A stretch of DNA of 64,000 bases from assembly GCA_021234155.1 (NCBI GenBank), contig JAJEKV010000002.1, positions 27,523,299-27,587,298 of the forward strand. The letters are read 5' to 3'. Of the stretch, positions 1 to 10,066 are shown piece by piece. Source of the stretch: Isoetes taiwanensis. Its lineage: Eukaryota; Streptophyta; Lycopodiopsida; Isoetales; Isoetaceae. Under the pieces are notes generated by a model, which had not been told where the DNA came from, did not search any database, and saw only the letters and a list, made by a program, of their open reading frames with translations. The translations under genes were made by a program, and so were the position numbers. The first letter of the stretch is position 1; each line of letters opens with the position of its first letter.

Positions 1-1958
1 CACTTTATACATGTTACCTCAAGGAAGTTTTTGTCTCAGTTGCCAAAAAGGTGCCCATACAAATGCTGCAAAAAGAACTGGGAATTGAAGATGTCGTGTC
101 TTTATATGGTACAGATATGGCAATTACGCAAACTTCCCCAACTTTTTCTCTGAATTTGTGGTCTGGTCTCCTCTCTAAGAAGTCAAACTCAAGCCGACAA
201 AACCAGCTCCAATTCCTAAAGAATGTTTTGCATGGCATGTTTGGCTGAGCTATAGAAGCATGACCAAATTCAGAAACATGACCAAAAGATGACGCATGTT
301 GCACATCAAATAGTGGTAAAAATGTCTTTTGCTGTGTGCTATCACAAAACCTGCAACAAGTATTTGCTATTTCCTGCAAGAGGATACAGAAGTGCTGCAA
401 ACCCTGCAATTCAAAACAATTCTCCTGTTAGTCAAAAGCTTGCATTCAGCAGTCAATAAGCAGGGATACTTAAGACGGATAAATGAAATTAATGATATTC
501 AAACTACTCACGGGCAACGTAACAAAGGCATAACAACTTTTTCCGTAAAGAATGGCTTCAACTTGAGATAAACCCATAAAAGCCTGAAACTGTCCTTTGC
601 AAAGTCAATCTTTTCCATATTGTCTCAGATATCCATGTGTCCGTGGAGAGAGATGATGCTTCATTTGTTTTTAAGACATTTCTTCCATGGATTGCAACAT
701 GCCACAGTCAATACACCAGAGCAAGGTTCCATATAGTTTCGCACCAGAGCAAGGCTTAAATGCCTCCCATTATCTATCACATTGAAACAGACAATTGGAT
801 GGGATAGGGCTAGCTGTACAACAAGCACAACAAGCTCTTTTACCTTCCTGCAATAGCTGTTGAGAAGAAAAACCACATCAGCATAACACCAGTATTGCAG
901 TAATGCAGCAACATACATGATGGATTGCCTACTAGATAGTAAGTTCCTCATATACCTTACCCTAAAAAATGGGCCATCAAATCATTTCTTCTTGCAAATC
1001 TTGTCTAAGGAATTCAACTTCTGGTATAGTGATTAGGACAGTCAGATGAAAGCACTAAATATAATTCTAACAAATAGGCAAACATGCTAATATGGATGGC
1101 ATATGGGGTATGACAGCATGCTTACATGGAAATCTCGCATGGTATATTATCCCTTTCTCCTACGGAGAAGACAATCTCTTTACATACATCTGTGACTATT
1201 TCATTATCTTCAGCACCACTTGTCCAATTTCTTTACTTCGTGAACCCAAGAAGTGCCATTCCTCCAATATAATGTCAGGCAAGCACGCATATAGTGCCCC
1301 AATAATCATGGCACATGAGTCCATAGTTTAAAACCATAACGTTTATACATTTAAACTAACACGCTGAAAACAATACAACAGCAGCTTCTAACGAGAGACA
1401 AACCTGCAGATTGTTAGTCGCAGTAGACTGATCCCTGAGTGGTGAATCCATGACTATGAAGTTTTGCTTGGCCCATTAAATATAAATTCCTGTCCCCACA
1501 GCAAGAATGCATTGGGTTTACATGTGAATCCTTTGTCAAATGCTGCAAAATATGCGCACATATCTTTAAGCAATGCTATAGTTCCTTCTGCAATGCCGGA
1601 TTTCTTCAAATAATCTGCATGGCATGTCTAGTTGCTAGTGTAGATGGAGATCTTCGTCCATATAAAACAGTCACTATTACAACAAGCCTTGCAACCAATC
1701 TCTTACACATACTATCTAAAGAGGTAGGAAAGTAACTTACATATGATTTTACCGCATCAATGCTGCAGTTTGAAGCAGGTATATGTTCTGAAAGACAAGC
1801 CACCTGATCTTCTCAAAGACCATGGACTTCTGCACTAAAACCTCAACCTGCAGAGGATAGTCACAGGCCATTAGCTCTAAGATGTTATCTATCACAGTAA
1901 ATTGCAAAACAGCCAGGATAAGTGAATATACCTGATTACGCTTCTTTGGGGCTGCCAT
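1..1958 (-). other. Unrecognised sequence, possible decayed multi-exon gene
   Basis: I do not recognise a gene here. On the minus strand there is an ATG at 1958 starting MAAPKKRNQ, followed by a plausible splice donor (CAG/GTATAT) and an acceptor about 84 bases on (CTGCAG). Downstream are short open stretches at 14-409, 661-951 and 1200-1331 with no family resemblance I can name. The same stretches occur in block B (40402-42417), where some are broken by small indels. Block B also has a local duplication at 41581-41680. The arrangement suggests a gene divergent from the peptide gene at 2407, but the fragments are too short to assign, so it may be a pseudogene or non-coding. Confidence 0.3.
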
Positions 1959-2294
1959 AACGAGAAATGAATCAAAATGGAGGGTTTGAATATGTTGGAT
2001 ATATGTGTTATGAGTGGTAATTTTTGTACTCTTAATGCTACTGGCCTCTCTATATCTCCTACGCTGTTAACTCTTATGAAGCACTGTTAACTGGTTTTTT
2101 TTTACTTGGATGAAGATGAGAATAGAGGATATTTAGGTATGAATAGGATTAAAAAGGTGTCTAGAACGTGGACGTGCTAAATTAACTGCGACATACTAGG
2201 TCAACCAAAGAAATAGTCTAGAATACGCGTCCCTCTTTTAGGGCGGCCACACCAGGTATTTTCTTTGCACCTTCCGTCGAGAATCACCCACCTG

Positions 2295-2304
2295 TTTATA
2301 TAAT
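2295..2304 (+). promoter_or_regulatory. TATA box of the peptide gene
   Basis: TTTATATAAT lies 103 bases upstream of the ATG at 2407, a usual position for a plant TATA box with a leader of about 70 bases. The same box and flanks occur in block B at 42748-42757. The upstream region back to about 1960 is also well conserved between copies. Confidence 0.6.
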
Positions 2305-2406
2305 CTGCCCAGTCTTTCTTTCTTGCATAATCAATTCCGGCAAGGCGCTAGCTATAAGTTATTGTGATTTATCGCCTCTAGAACTGTCCAATTTGTTGTC
2401 ACAAAG

Positions 2407-2625
2407 ATGGCTTCTGCTCAAATTTTGAAGGCCGCTTTTGTGATTGCTTTGATTCTTGGATTGGCTATGGTAGCTCATGCATCTCGGCCTTTTGCAGTGG
2501 CCCGGCTCGGCATGGAGCTGGATGATTTGTCCTTTGCAGAGCAGCAGCAGGTTTTGGATATGGGCGAACGGCTTGGTTCTTTCACTAGACAGCTCCTCAC
2601 TGCTGATCCTTACAAAACTTATTGA
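2407..2625 (+). CDS. Small secreted peptide precursor, copy 1 (72 aa)
   Basis: An uninterrupted 72-codon ORF. Residues 1-26 look like a signal peptide: a lysine-containing N-terminus, a hydrophobic core rich in Ala, Ile and Leu, and a small-residue cleavage site near AHA/S. The predicted mature part of about 46 residues is hydrophilic, has no cysteine, contains a QQQ stretch and ends in TADPYKTY. It therefore resembles precursors of small post-translationally processed signalling peptides, but I see no CLE, PSK, PSY, CEP, IDA or RGF motif. A TATA box precedes it at a sensible distance. The block B copy keeps the frame and differs at two residues (L56P and F59L). The start was chosen as the first ATG after the TATA box. 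The receptor, processing and function are unknown. Confidence 0.75.
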   Translation: MASAQILKAAFVIALILGLAMVAHASRPFAVARLGMELDDLSFAEQQQVLDMGERLGSFTRQLLTADPYKTY

Positions 2626-2819
2626 AAACTTTTTAGCAGCATATGTATGTAGACTGTAAATTCGATGGTTTTTTCTCTGTAAATCTTCACATTATTATAC
2701 ATAGGGTGCATTCGCCCTCGCCGTTAAGTGAAGTTGTTGAAAACAATTAACTAGCCTCTTTAACTTCTTTGAAAATATGATTATTAGCACCCTAGAAGAG
2801 CTAAGAATAAGAGGAAGAG

Positions 2820-2904
2820 CTTTTACTTGCAATTCTGGGCTGGAAAGCCTGCTGATGCATGAAGCGTGGAGGCATGCTTGACAGCCCAAAATTGCAAGTA
2901 AAAG
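2820..2904. repeat. Imperfect inverted repeat downstream of the peptide gene
   Basis: Arms at 2820-2842 and 2882-2904 are complementary over 23 bases with one mismatch, around a 39-base loop containing GCATGAAGCGTGGAGGCATGC. In block B the left arm is shortened (about 43271-43288) while the right arm is intact (about 43325-43350). This could be a small MITE-like remnant or a transcribed hairpin beyond the 3' end of the gene. Confidence 0.7.
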
Positions 2905-2919
2905 GTCTTTCACTCAACC

Positions 2920-5900
2920 TAAACAACACTTAGTGTCATCCTTCCCCATATTGAATGTGGTGCTGACACCTGTACTTTTTTATTTGATTTTCATTTTCAG
3001 GCTCTACATCCATTTATTTTGATTTTCATTTTCATTTGATTTTCATTTTCAGGCTCTACATCCATTTATTTGATTTTCATTTTCAGGCTCTACATCCATT
3101 TTTTCAGTTGCATTCCAAATATTTTAGTTGCATTCCAGTATTCGAGTTTTTCAGTTGCATTCCAATGGACAGATCATTTTACACGAAATTTTACAGATCA
3201 TTTTACACAGATTTATAGATCATTTGAAACATCATTTGACACTATTACACAGTATAATTTTGCATTGATCATTAGTACATTATTTTATAAATCATTTCAT
3301 TCACAATAAGCACAGATGATACACAAAGCACAGAATATATTCCACTATTTCACAATGAGCACAGATGATACTCAAATCACAAATCATATTCCACTATTTC
3401 AAAGCATATTAGACATCATAGCAAGTATTTTAGTTTGCATATATAAGCACAAAATATTCCAAAATATATCGAATTCTCCTCAAATTCATACCAGAGTATC
3501 GGCAGGCTTAACTTTTACGATAGAAGTTCAAGTTGAAGACGCAATTCTGAAACTTGCCTATTCATGGCAATCTGATGCTCATGTGCGGCATGTTCGAGAG
3601 ACTCCCAATGGCGATTGAGGAAAGCATCATCTGCAAGATCATTATCCCCAATGGCGATTGAGGAAAGCATCATCTGCAAGATCATTATCTGCCTGAATAT
3701 CACCTACAACTGCCTGAATATCACCTACAACTGCGTGAATGTCCACCTGCACCTCCTATATTTTCCTGTGCTCCTGTGCTTGCGCTTACTACACTGTCTT
3801 TCTTGATCAACTGCTGATCAATGGACTGTATTACTGTACCAGAATGAAAAGGAGTTGAAGCAGGAGAGATACCATATAAGGCGTTTTCAGCTATCGTTCC
3901 ATTCTGAATCTCATCGTATTTCTGTAGCTCATCCTTATAAACATCCTCGTATAGCTGCCTAGACCCGTCAGGATTGAATGGTTGTCTTGCTATTTCCATT
4001 GCTGCTTTAACCTGGAGTTCTGCGGTCTCATCATACCTGCAACATAGTCTACCTTAATAAATTAATCGCATTCTACCAATTACTACTAGCATTCTAATTG
4101 CATTCTACCAATGACTACTAGCATTCTACTAATTATTCCACTAGCATTCTACTAGCATTCTGAATAAACTACAAGAATTCTACCAATTACTAATAATAGA
4201 AAAATAGAAACAATAATGAAAAGAAATGGAGAAGTACCTGTGTGGAACGCTTCTGATGTTCTATGACCAGTTACTTTCATTCCGACTTGAAGAGGCACTC
4301 CAGCACGACTTAACCTTGAAACTAAAGTTGTTCTTCCACTCTTATTGCTAAACGAACCATCAATTCCAATCAACTTCATCATGTACTTAAGCCATTGTGA
4401 TATTTTTCTTACACTAAGGCGAAGTTTGACATTATACCGTGCCTGTCAAACAAAGTGTTAGAAATATATAAGAAAAAAATTGAATGCTTACAAGTTTGCG
4501 AGGTGAAATGATTGGTTGCTTGAACAACCAATTGGAATCATCAGCCACAGTAGGATAGTGTCGAAAGAATTGCTTGAAGCTTAGAATAACATCATGTTCA
4601 AACACACGAAGCGGCATTCTGAAACTCTCTTCCTGGTACCTATCCATACCGACATCATATGCCTTGGACAGCCGCTCATTATACTCCACAAATTATTTGT
4701 CATTCTAGGAACCTATAGTAAAATCTGAAAGCTTCGAACCTGCTAGTTCTTTTTTACCTCTTATTCCAGACCTAGAAACACAATAGTACATTATCCTCTT
4801 TTATAAACCTACAAAACACAATATTAGAAACATTCACTTAAATAACAGAAAATAAATATAAAATTAAATACAAAAAAAGTTTTACCTTTAGAATGATTTA
4901 TTGAATGATCGACATCCGCTAACAATGCTTGTTCATTTTGAAATGAGATCTCGTCCACCTTTTTTCTCTTCTTACATATCCCTGGAGTCATCTTACAGCG
5001 TCGCATAGCAGCAACACAAGCCAATCTGGCTCTCATAAATATAGCAGAAGTCTTAATGTTAAAATCGGCTCCCCAATACCAGTTTCTGCAATACGCCGCT
5101 CCTGTTCGCGTCTAACTAGACACCCAAATCTCCTAAACAAATCTTGAAGCCTGCACAAGAAAAGTAAACTATTATAACATGCATGGAAATAATTAACACA
5201 ATCAATATATATACTTATGATTCTGACGGGAACAAGCGTCCATCCAGCTTCACAACTTGAATCATAAACGACTCTAACATACCTGCCAATTCCTTCAACT
5301 CAAGCTGCTCAATTGTTTTATCAATCGAAATTTTTTTGTGAACTCTCTAACTATCAAACCGCCTCCTTGCCCATTGCAACTTAGCCTCAGATTTGCTGAT
5401 ACCGCCATTCTGGATTTCGCTTACCAGGTCCTGGTCCAATTCAAGGAATGGTACTACTTTGCGATTCTCAGACTTGTTTGCATCAGGTTCACTGTTAATT
5501 TCCAAATCACAACCTCATTCTTTCAAAAATTGTTCTACAGCCTCAACAGGAAACTCAACTTCCATACCACTATCTTGATCATCCTACATGTTAGAAATAT
5601 CTCCAAGCATAGGGATTCTAGAAGTACAACCCTCGGGACTAAGAATGTTGAAGCTTGGGGCTGAACAATCCATGCCTATAAACCTCGAACAAGCTTTATA
5701 AAGTACAAGTAAAGTATGCAATAGAACCTTCACATGAGAATCCATAGCAAACCTTCACAGTAGATCTTCAATCTATAACACATTCACATTAGAATCTTTA
5801 CCATAAACATGCACAATGTAAATCTTTACCACAAAAATGCAGAATACTTAACACAAACATGCAGAATGTAAAGCTAAGTCAGCATGCACAAATATGCAGA

Positions 5901-6668
5901 ATACTTAAAAAGCAGAATACTTAACATGCAGAATCTAAAGCTAAGTGGTTACCTCAGAAATGCAAAGTTGACAGACCAAAACTCGGCTAAGTTGAAAGTT
6001 GAAACTTGAAACTTGGCTAAGCTGTTGCATTCTCGACAGAATGTCACTTCAGCACTATAAACTTTCAAAATATTGCAATGTACGTTCAGAAATAACAATA
6101 TGACGAACCTAATAGCAAGATCCACGCCTGCAAGTAAAAGAACAAGAAAGTTAGCTAAAAGAAAACTCACATTTCAACAAAATCAAAAAAATATCTCAGT
6201 TTATTGAAACAGAATCTTAAGAACCTTGAAAACTCTCGAGCAAAACAAAGTTCCAGCTTGCTTCAGGTCAAAAATCATGGATCTTAGGCCAGCGCCTAAG
6301 ATTCTTTCCAAAAAAACCTTCAACTGTTGACAAAATGATACCAAATGGATGTCTCAGCCTGCGCCAAATGAAATCTTAACAATCTAAGACCAGTGCCTCA
6401 AAAATGTAGGCCGACGCCTCAAAAAGAAACATGTCGACGTCTCCGAAGATCCATCGCCACGGCGCAGGCAAGCAGAAAACAGGGGAAAAGAATTCTAAAG
6501 CAAAACAGTGGTGACGTGGTGCCGAGGGGGATGACACCTAAGTGTCGTCCACGTATATAGGAAAGTCCACTTAGTGGACATTCCTGACGTGTCAAGCTGC
6601 CTCCGCGCTGACGCGCGTCAGCAGCTTTCCATGTTAGGAATGTCCACTAAGTGGACTTTCCTATATAC
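2920..6668 (-). mobile_element. Insertion carrying a Crypton-like tyrosine recombinase
   Basis: Block B reads straight from CACTCAAC to GTGAAGGCAGG (near 43361). In block A these two flanks are separated by about 3.75 kb, so this stretch is an insertion, or less likely a deletion in B. Near its ends are short inverted matches, ACACTTAGTGTCATCC at 2926-2941 and its near-complement at 6529-6545. A long palindrome follows at 6551-6670. No clean target duplication is visible. It holds the broken recombinase gene described separately. The rest (2945-3700 and 5700-6500) is AT-rich with short imperfect repeats and no other gene I recognise. Confidence 0.7.
3751..5660 (-). pseudogene. Crypton-like tyrosine recombinase, decayed
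   Basis: Reading the minus strand, the N-terminal part (about 5660-5220) has KISIDKTIEQLELKELAGML followed by a KLDGRLFPSES stretch. This resembles the N-terminal domain of eukaryotic tyrosine recombinases of the Crypton/DUF3504 type. Segments at about 5160-4850 and 4689-4490 continue the core. The C-terminal exon (about 4440-4243) reads IDGSFSNKSGRTTLVSRLSR, then AGVPLQVGMKVTGHRTSEAF. That matches the N-K/H-S-x-R, G-V and TGH-x-S signatures around the catalytic Arg and His. The next segment (about 4036-3751) opens RYDETAELQ, whose Tyr would be the nucleophile. Splice-like junctions occur between segments. Stop codons near 5640, 5570 and 5340 and a phase mismatch before the Tyr segment show it is dead. 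No reverse transcriptase lies nearby, which argues against DIRS or Ngaro. Confidence 0.7.
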
Positions 6669-6670
6669 GT
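6551..6670. repeat. Palindrome with 35-bp perfect arms
   Basis: Arms 6551-6585 and 6636-6670 are exact reverse complements over 35 bases and are separated by 50 bases. The interior contains a second GC-rich hairpin (GCTGACGCGCGTCAGC, about 6607-6622). Each arm holds GTCCACTTAGTGGAC, itself nearly palindromic. The structure is absent from block B, so it arrived with or after the 2920-6668 insertion. It may be a small foldback element. Confidence 0.9.
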
Positions 6671-6842
6671 GAAGGCAGGTTAGAAGAAATTCAGGAAGGT
6701 AAAAAAAAAAAGGGAGAATCGTCAGAATTGCAAGTAAAATATAGCAGAATCGCGTGTGAAACTCAGAATCGCCTTTACGTTTCAGTTAAATACCTTAACT
6801 TAAGACATGCTAAATTCTTTATGTTAACTGAAATGTGAAATG

Positions 6843-6945
6843 TAACGCCTTCAGACAAACATCTAGTTAAGTTACCAATTTAACTTAACTAATTTGTTGT
6901 AATGCCTTCAGACAAACATCCAGTTAAGTTACCAATTTAACTTAA
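6843..6945. repeat. Tandem pair of a ~55-bp unit rich in TTAAGTTACC
   Basis: The unit beginning GCCTTCAGACAAACATC and containing AGTTAAGTTACCAATTTAAC occurs twice back to back, and again as a pair in block B (about 43852-43955). It lies upstream of the Harbinger remnant and may be subterminal repeat DNA of that transposon. Confidence 0.7.
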
Positions 6946-7227
6946 ATTGCTTTCAGATATAACTGCAGTTATGTTAAACTTAAATTCAATTCAGTTTTAC
7001 AAGCAATTCTATCAAGTGCCAGCTAGCCAATGACAACTCAACTTTGAATAGTATATCTCTTACCAGATTATCGTTTTGACAAAAGAACAATAAAAGCACC
7101 TCAAAGTCTTTGTTTGCAACAGCTCATATGCTGCGGCATCGAGTCTTATCACAAACTATAACATGTATCTCCAATTTGATCACAAACCAACTTGTCAACT
7201 GAAGTGAACTATGAAAACTAACCTATT

Positions 7228-8000
7228 TCAGGTAAATACGAGATACTCTTTTAATGATTCTCTGATCTCAAGTCCCTCTTCAGGGGAGATATCATTCACA
7301 ACTTCGGCGTCTTCAACTTGAATGTATTCGTTCTCATCTTTTACTAGTTGTTCAAGTCTTAATTGTTCCAACTCCTCCTCCACATTTGCTTCACCATTAT
7401 CAATCAATAAATTGTGCAGGACGCAACATGCATGAGCTATAGTCGGAACATACGTAGGCTTCATCCTTAACTTTGAATCAAGGCATCTGAACTTACCCTT
7501 CAACAACCCAAACACTTGTTCAATATATAGATGTCCTCATTACAACTTCTTATTGAAAATATCCTCTACAACATAGCAGCCCATACAATAAATTGCGAAA
7601 AATAAACACTCATGAAAATAATATCTAAGCTTAACTTACCAGCAAGTGTTAAGAGTCTAGGATCCTTCTGATATGGCGACATCAACCACGAAGAGCATTT
7701 ATAACCCATATCTCCCAAGAAATATTGTTTTCATTCCCTCCTAAAAACAATGTTCACAACAGGCTCTTGCAACAACTGGCCTTCTTCAATTCTTTTTGCA
7801 AGTCTTGAATTTCACAATACACTAGCATCATGCGCCGATCCAGGATATCCACAAAAGATATCAAGGAATCTTTTGTTTGTATCACATACTGCTTGCATTA
7901 TGATGTTGAATCTATGATTTCTATCATAGTAATCAAATCCGTCTGGACCTACTGGTTGTGTTATTTCAAAGTGCGTATAGTTTGTTGCTCCAGCATCAAA
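7228..8000 (-). pseudogene. PIF/Harbinger transposase remnant, block A
   Basis: The C-terminal open stretch (7515-7228) reads MFGLLKGKFRCLDSKLRMKP and then IAHACCVLHNLLIDNGE. This is the C-terminal end of DDE_Tnp_4 nucleases (the ALHNFL-like motif), followed by an acidic tail. Upstream on the same strand (about 8000-7735) are pieces of the catalytic core: ITQPVGPDGFDYYDRNHRFN, DIFCGYPGSAHDASVL and KRIEEGQLLQEPVVNIVF. The coding frame is broken at several points, and the N-terminal third and Myb-like partner protein are not visible. Block B has the same remnant at 44177-44888 with a deletion of about 75 bases in the middle, so insertion predates the duplication. Confidence 0.85.
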
Positions 8001-8220
8001 AGAAAATAATAAATTCAGAATATATCAGAACCAAATCACAATAAATTTATTGAACAATTAGAGCAATAGATTTAAAGCCTAGTACAAAGAAAATAAAAAA
8101 ATCTATTGCTCTAGTACAGAAATTCAAGGTTACATAATGCATGGGTTGTTGGCTGATCTACTTCGTTAGTGACTAGCTACACAAGCCAACTTTCTAGAAT
8201 GCTGCCATCTATAGTTTTAG

Positions 8221-8520
8221 AACATTTCCAGTGTCTTTTGCACTGATTGATGAACCAGTTGTTGACCCGTTTCTGATCCAAACCAGTAGTTCCTGCCAAG
8301 TTAACCTTCTCACTTTCTTGGATTATAAAAGATCACAACTTACAGAAGGATATGGCCGGAATTCCAGTGCATTGCAACTTGTATAATATCTTTGGATATG
8401 TGCCCCAATATATGTGGACATGTTATTCTTTTAGTTAGTGATACTTCTGTAGCAGATTTCTTCTCATCTCTCATCCATTAGAAATAACCGCTAAAGGCAG
8501 GAACACTAGATTTAAAGGAT
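8221..8520 (+). other. Short open stretch shared by both copies, function unknown
   Basis: In block B (45107-45358) this reads as an 83-residue ORF containing [20 protein letters not shown] and CPNICGHVILLVSDTSVAEF. In block A the same text is broken by a few changes. I recognise no family. It lies just upstream of the stress-protein gene fragment and might be a leader exon or unrelated debris. Confidence 0.25.
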
Positions 8521-8550
8521 GTTGGATCAAAACAATTTAGATCAAACTTT

Positions 8551-9640
8551 TACCTGATGCAATCTCAGAAAAAAGTTGATGTTGTTGTAATCAGAGGTTA
8601 CGGAAGTGCTGCAGCTTTGATTTATGCATTCAAAAACATGTTAATGAGAGGGAAATCCGTAACAATCCTCCATGTATATCCTCCAGTTCTTTACGTTCCA
8701 CTTCCTGGTACTTTAACAACTCTGAATGCATGTCCAGTAGTTTCTTAAATTTAAAATTTAAGGGAAAATGCAATACCATTTGATATGTTTGTCAGTGCAG
8801 CAGGTCTGTCAAGAGACAACCGCCATTTAAATAAGTACTTCTCCTTTGATTTGAGAAGTTGTAACCTCTGATTTTCTACCCTTGATATGTCTTTCTTAAG
8901 GGATAGCAAGTATCCTTGTATCTGCAACATGATAAGAGAAGTCATGTCAATCATAATTTCAACTGAACCCAGTACTAATTTATCTAAACATACCTCATTT
9001 AATTCTTCCGGTTTAAAGCGCCTCAATCTGCATAGAAACTCTAGCAGAACTTCAGTGTTAACTTCTGCCTCTTCTTGTTCCATTTTCCGTTTCTTCTGTG
9101 CTAGAATTATAAGAAGAGAATCAATCTCTTTTGGTGACATTTCTGCACCCTTCATGTATTCAGTAAACAAGCATTTATATGCAATGGAACATTCTCATGC
9201 AAATATGAAAACTATGAGGGTAAATCTGGAAATATGCCTAACTTTAGGCGTATATTTGGAATTTTCCCTAAATTTAAGGAATGCTATTTGCTTGGGATTA
9301 CATCTTCAAGTCAATACGAACTAACTCTTCTATGGTAAAACCGACTGGTTAATGAACTTTTCGTTGAAACCTATTGCTCTTTCCTTTGGCAAATGTTCCA
9401 CGTTGATCAGCTCAGCAAGGAAGTTGTTGATGAATACCGTGCCAAGAAAAGTCTCAAGATTGACAACTACCTCAAAGTCTTTGTAGATGCATGTCAATCA
9501 CATGGAGTGAGTACTTTGCCTAGAATTTGTTTTATTATTTAATTTACACCCAAGAAAGCTCTTGCTTGCTGTAGGTGACTGCTATAATGGTGAAAGTGGA
9601 GAGATAACCTTGTTGAAAAGGCACCCGTTCAACAAGGTTT
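8551..9640 (+). pseudogene. Universal stress protein (USP)-domain gene fragment, block A
   Basis: Exon 1 (about 8557-8720) reads KKVDVVVIRGYGSAAALIYA and then MRGKSVTILHVYPPVLYVPL. This is the first beta strand, helix and second strand of a USP domain. Exon 2 (about 9392-9506) contains VVDEYRAKKSLKIDNYLKVF and ends at a GGA/GTGAGT donor. Exon 3 starts after a TAG acceptor at 9575. The ATP-loop Asp-Gly-Ser of active USP proteins is not clear here. Exon 3 carries a stop and a deletion of about 110 bases relative to block B. In plants such a domain often precedes a kinase and U-box, but no kinase sequence is present. A COP1 fragment lies in the opposite direction in intron 1. Confidence 0.65.
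8805..9149 (-). pseudogene. COP1 coiled-coil exon fragments, block A
   Basis: The minus strand encodes KEIDSLLIILAQKKRKMEQE, then EAEVNTEVLLEFLCRLRR and ELNE (about 9149-8994). This is the start of the coiled coil of the plant E3 ubiquitin ligase COP1. It is followed by a good donor (GAG/GTATGT), a short intron and an acceptor (TTGCAG). The next exon (8921 to about 8805) has QGYLLSLKKDISRVENQRLQ and then LKSKEKYLFKWRLSLD, which continues the coiled coil. The RING finger and WD40 propeller of COP1 are absent, so this is a two-exon genomic fragment, not a gene. Retained introns rule out a processed copy. Short inverted repeats flank it (near 8755-8770 and 9259-9275). Confidence 0.8.
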
Positions 9641-10042
9641 GCCACAAGCTACTTATTACATCAATGACGACCTTACTTTTAATTCTTAGATAAAACTTCA
9701 GCATTAAACTAAAATTGAATGCTGCATCAGAATGTTGAACATCTGAATGTTGAATGGTTAACTATTACCGCATACTGCTCTTTGCTACATTTACTGCGCT
9801 CAAATCTATCCTTTTCTAGACCATTTTAAGAAACCTTACGTGCAGGTTCAAGGTCCATATTTCCCAAACTGCTACTATCTTACAAATATTACCTTGGATT
9901 AAGCTAGAACCATCAAATCATGATCTTTGACAATTCATGTCTCTTTCAAATCATGACCTTAGTGCCTCTATCCATGCTACATATTGCATTATTACTCCTG
10001 CATCTTGCCAAACAAAAGCATGACTTCAAATCCCCTTAACTC
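9641..10042. other. No gene seen
   Basis: AT-rich host DNA shared with block B (about 46590-46991) and, inverted, with block C (54330-54574). It ends at the AACTC target duplication (10038-10042) of the Copia element. Confidence 0.7.
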
Positions 10043-10066
10043 TGTTAGAATCAAAAGCTTTGAGCC
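10043..10066 (-). repeat. Outer piece of the split Copia 3' LTR
   Basis: TGTTAGAATCAAAAGCTTTG plus AGCC equals the first 24 bases of the right-hand LTR at 27110. It is preceded by AACTC (10038-10042), duplicated at 27167-27171. The other 33 bases of this LTR are at 22784-22816. The two pieces together make 57 bases, equal to the intact LTR. Confidence 0.9.

Larger units (their letters stand above)
1..10042 (+). repeat. Block A, left half of segmental duplication (copy of 40389-47034)
   Basis: Base 1 matches base 40389 and the match runs, with indels, to 10042. It then continues after the Copia insertion at 27172-27214, equivalent to the end of block B at 47034. Both copies carry the same order: unidentified fragments, a secreted peptide gene, a Harbinger remnant, then a stress-protein gene with a COP1 fragment inside. 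Block A has an extra 3.7 kb (about 2920-6668) that block B lacks. Block B has extra short repeats (43430-43755). The true left boundary of block A lies outside the window. Divergence looks like a few percent by eye. Confidence 0.95.

Noticed and set aside
2407-2625. Known peptide hormone (CLE, PSK, PSY, CEP, RGF or IDA)
   Set aside because: None of the family signature motifs is in the C-terminal region.
2477-2659. Alternative 60-codon frame overlapping the peptide gene
   Set aside because: A shadow in another frame, without a signal peptide. The 72-codon frame has the conserved start and secretory features.
8887-9324. 145-codon plus-strand frame
   Set aside because: It is antisense to the COP1 exons and has no family resemblance. 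The block B equivalent (45764-46210) shares the same explanation.
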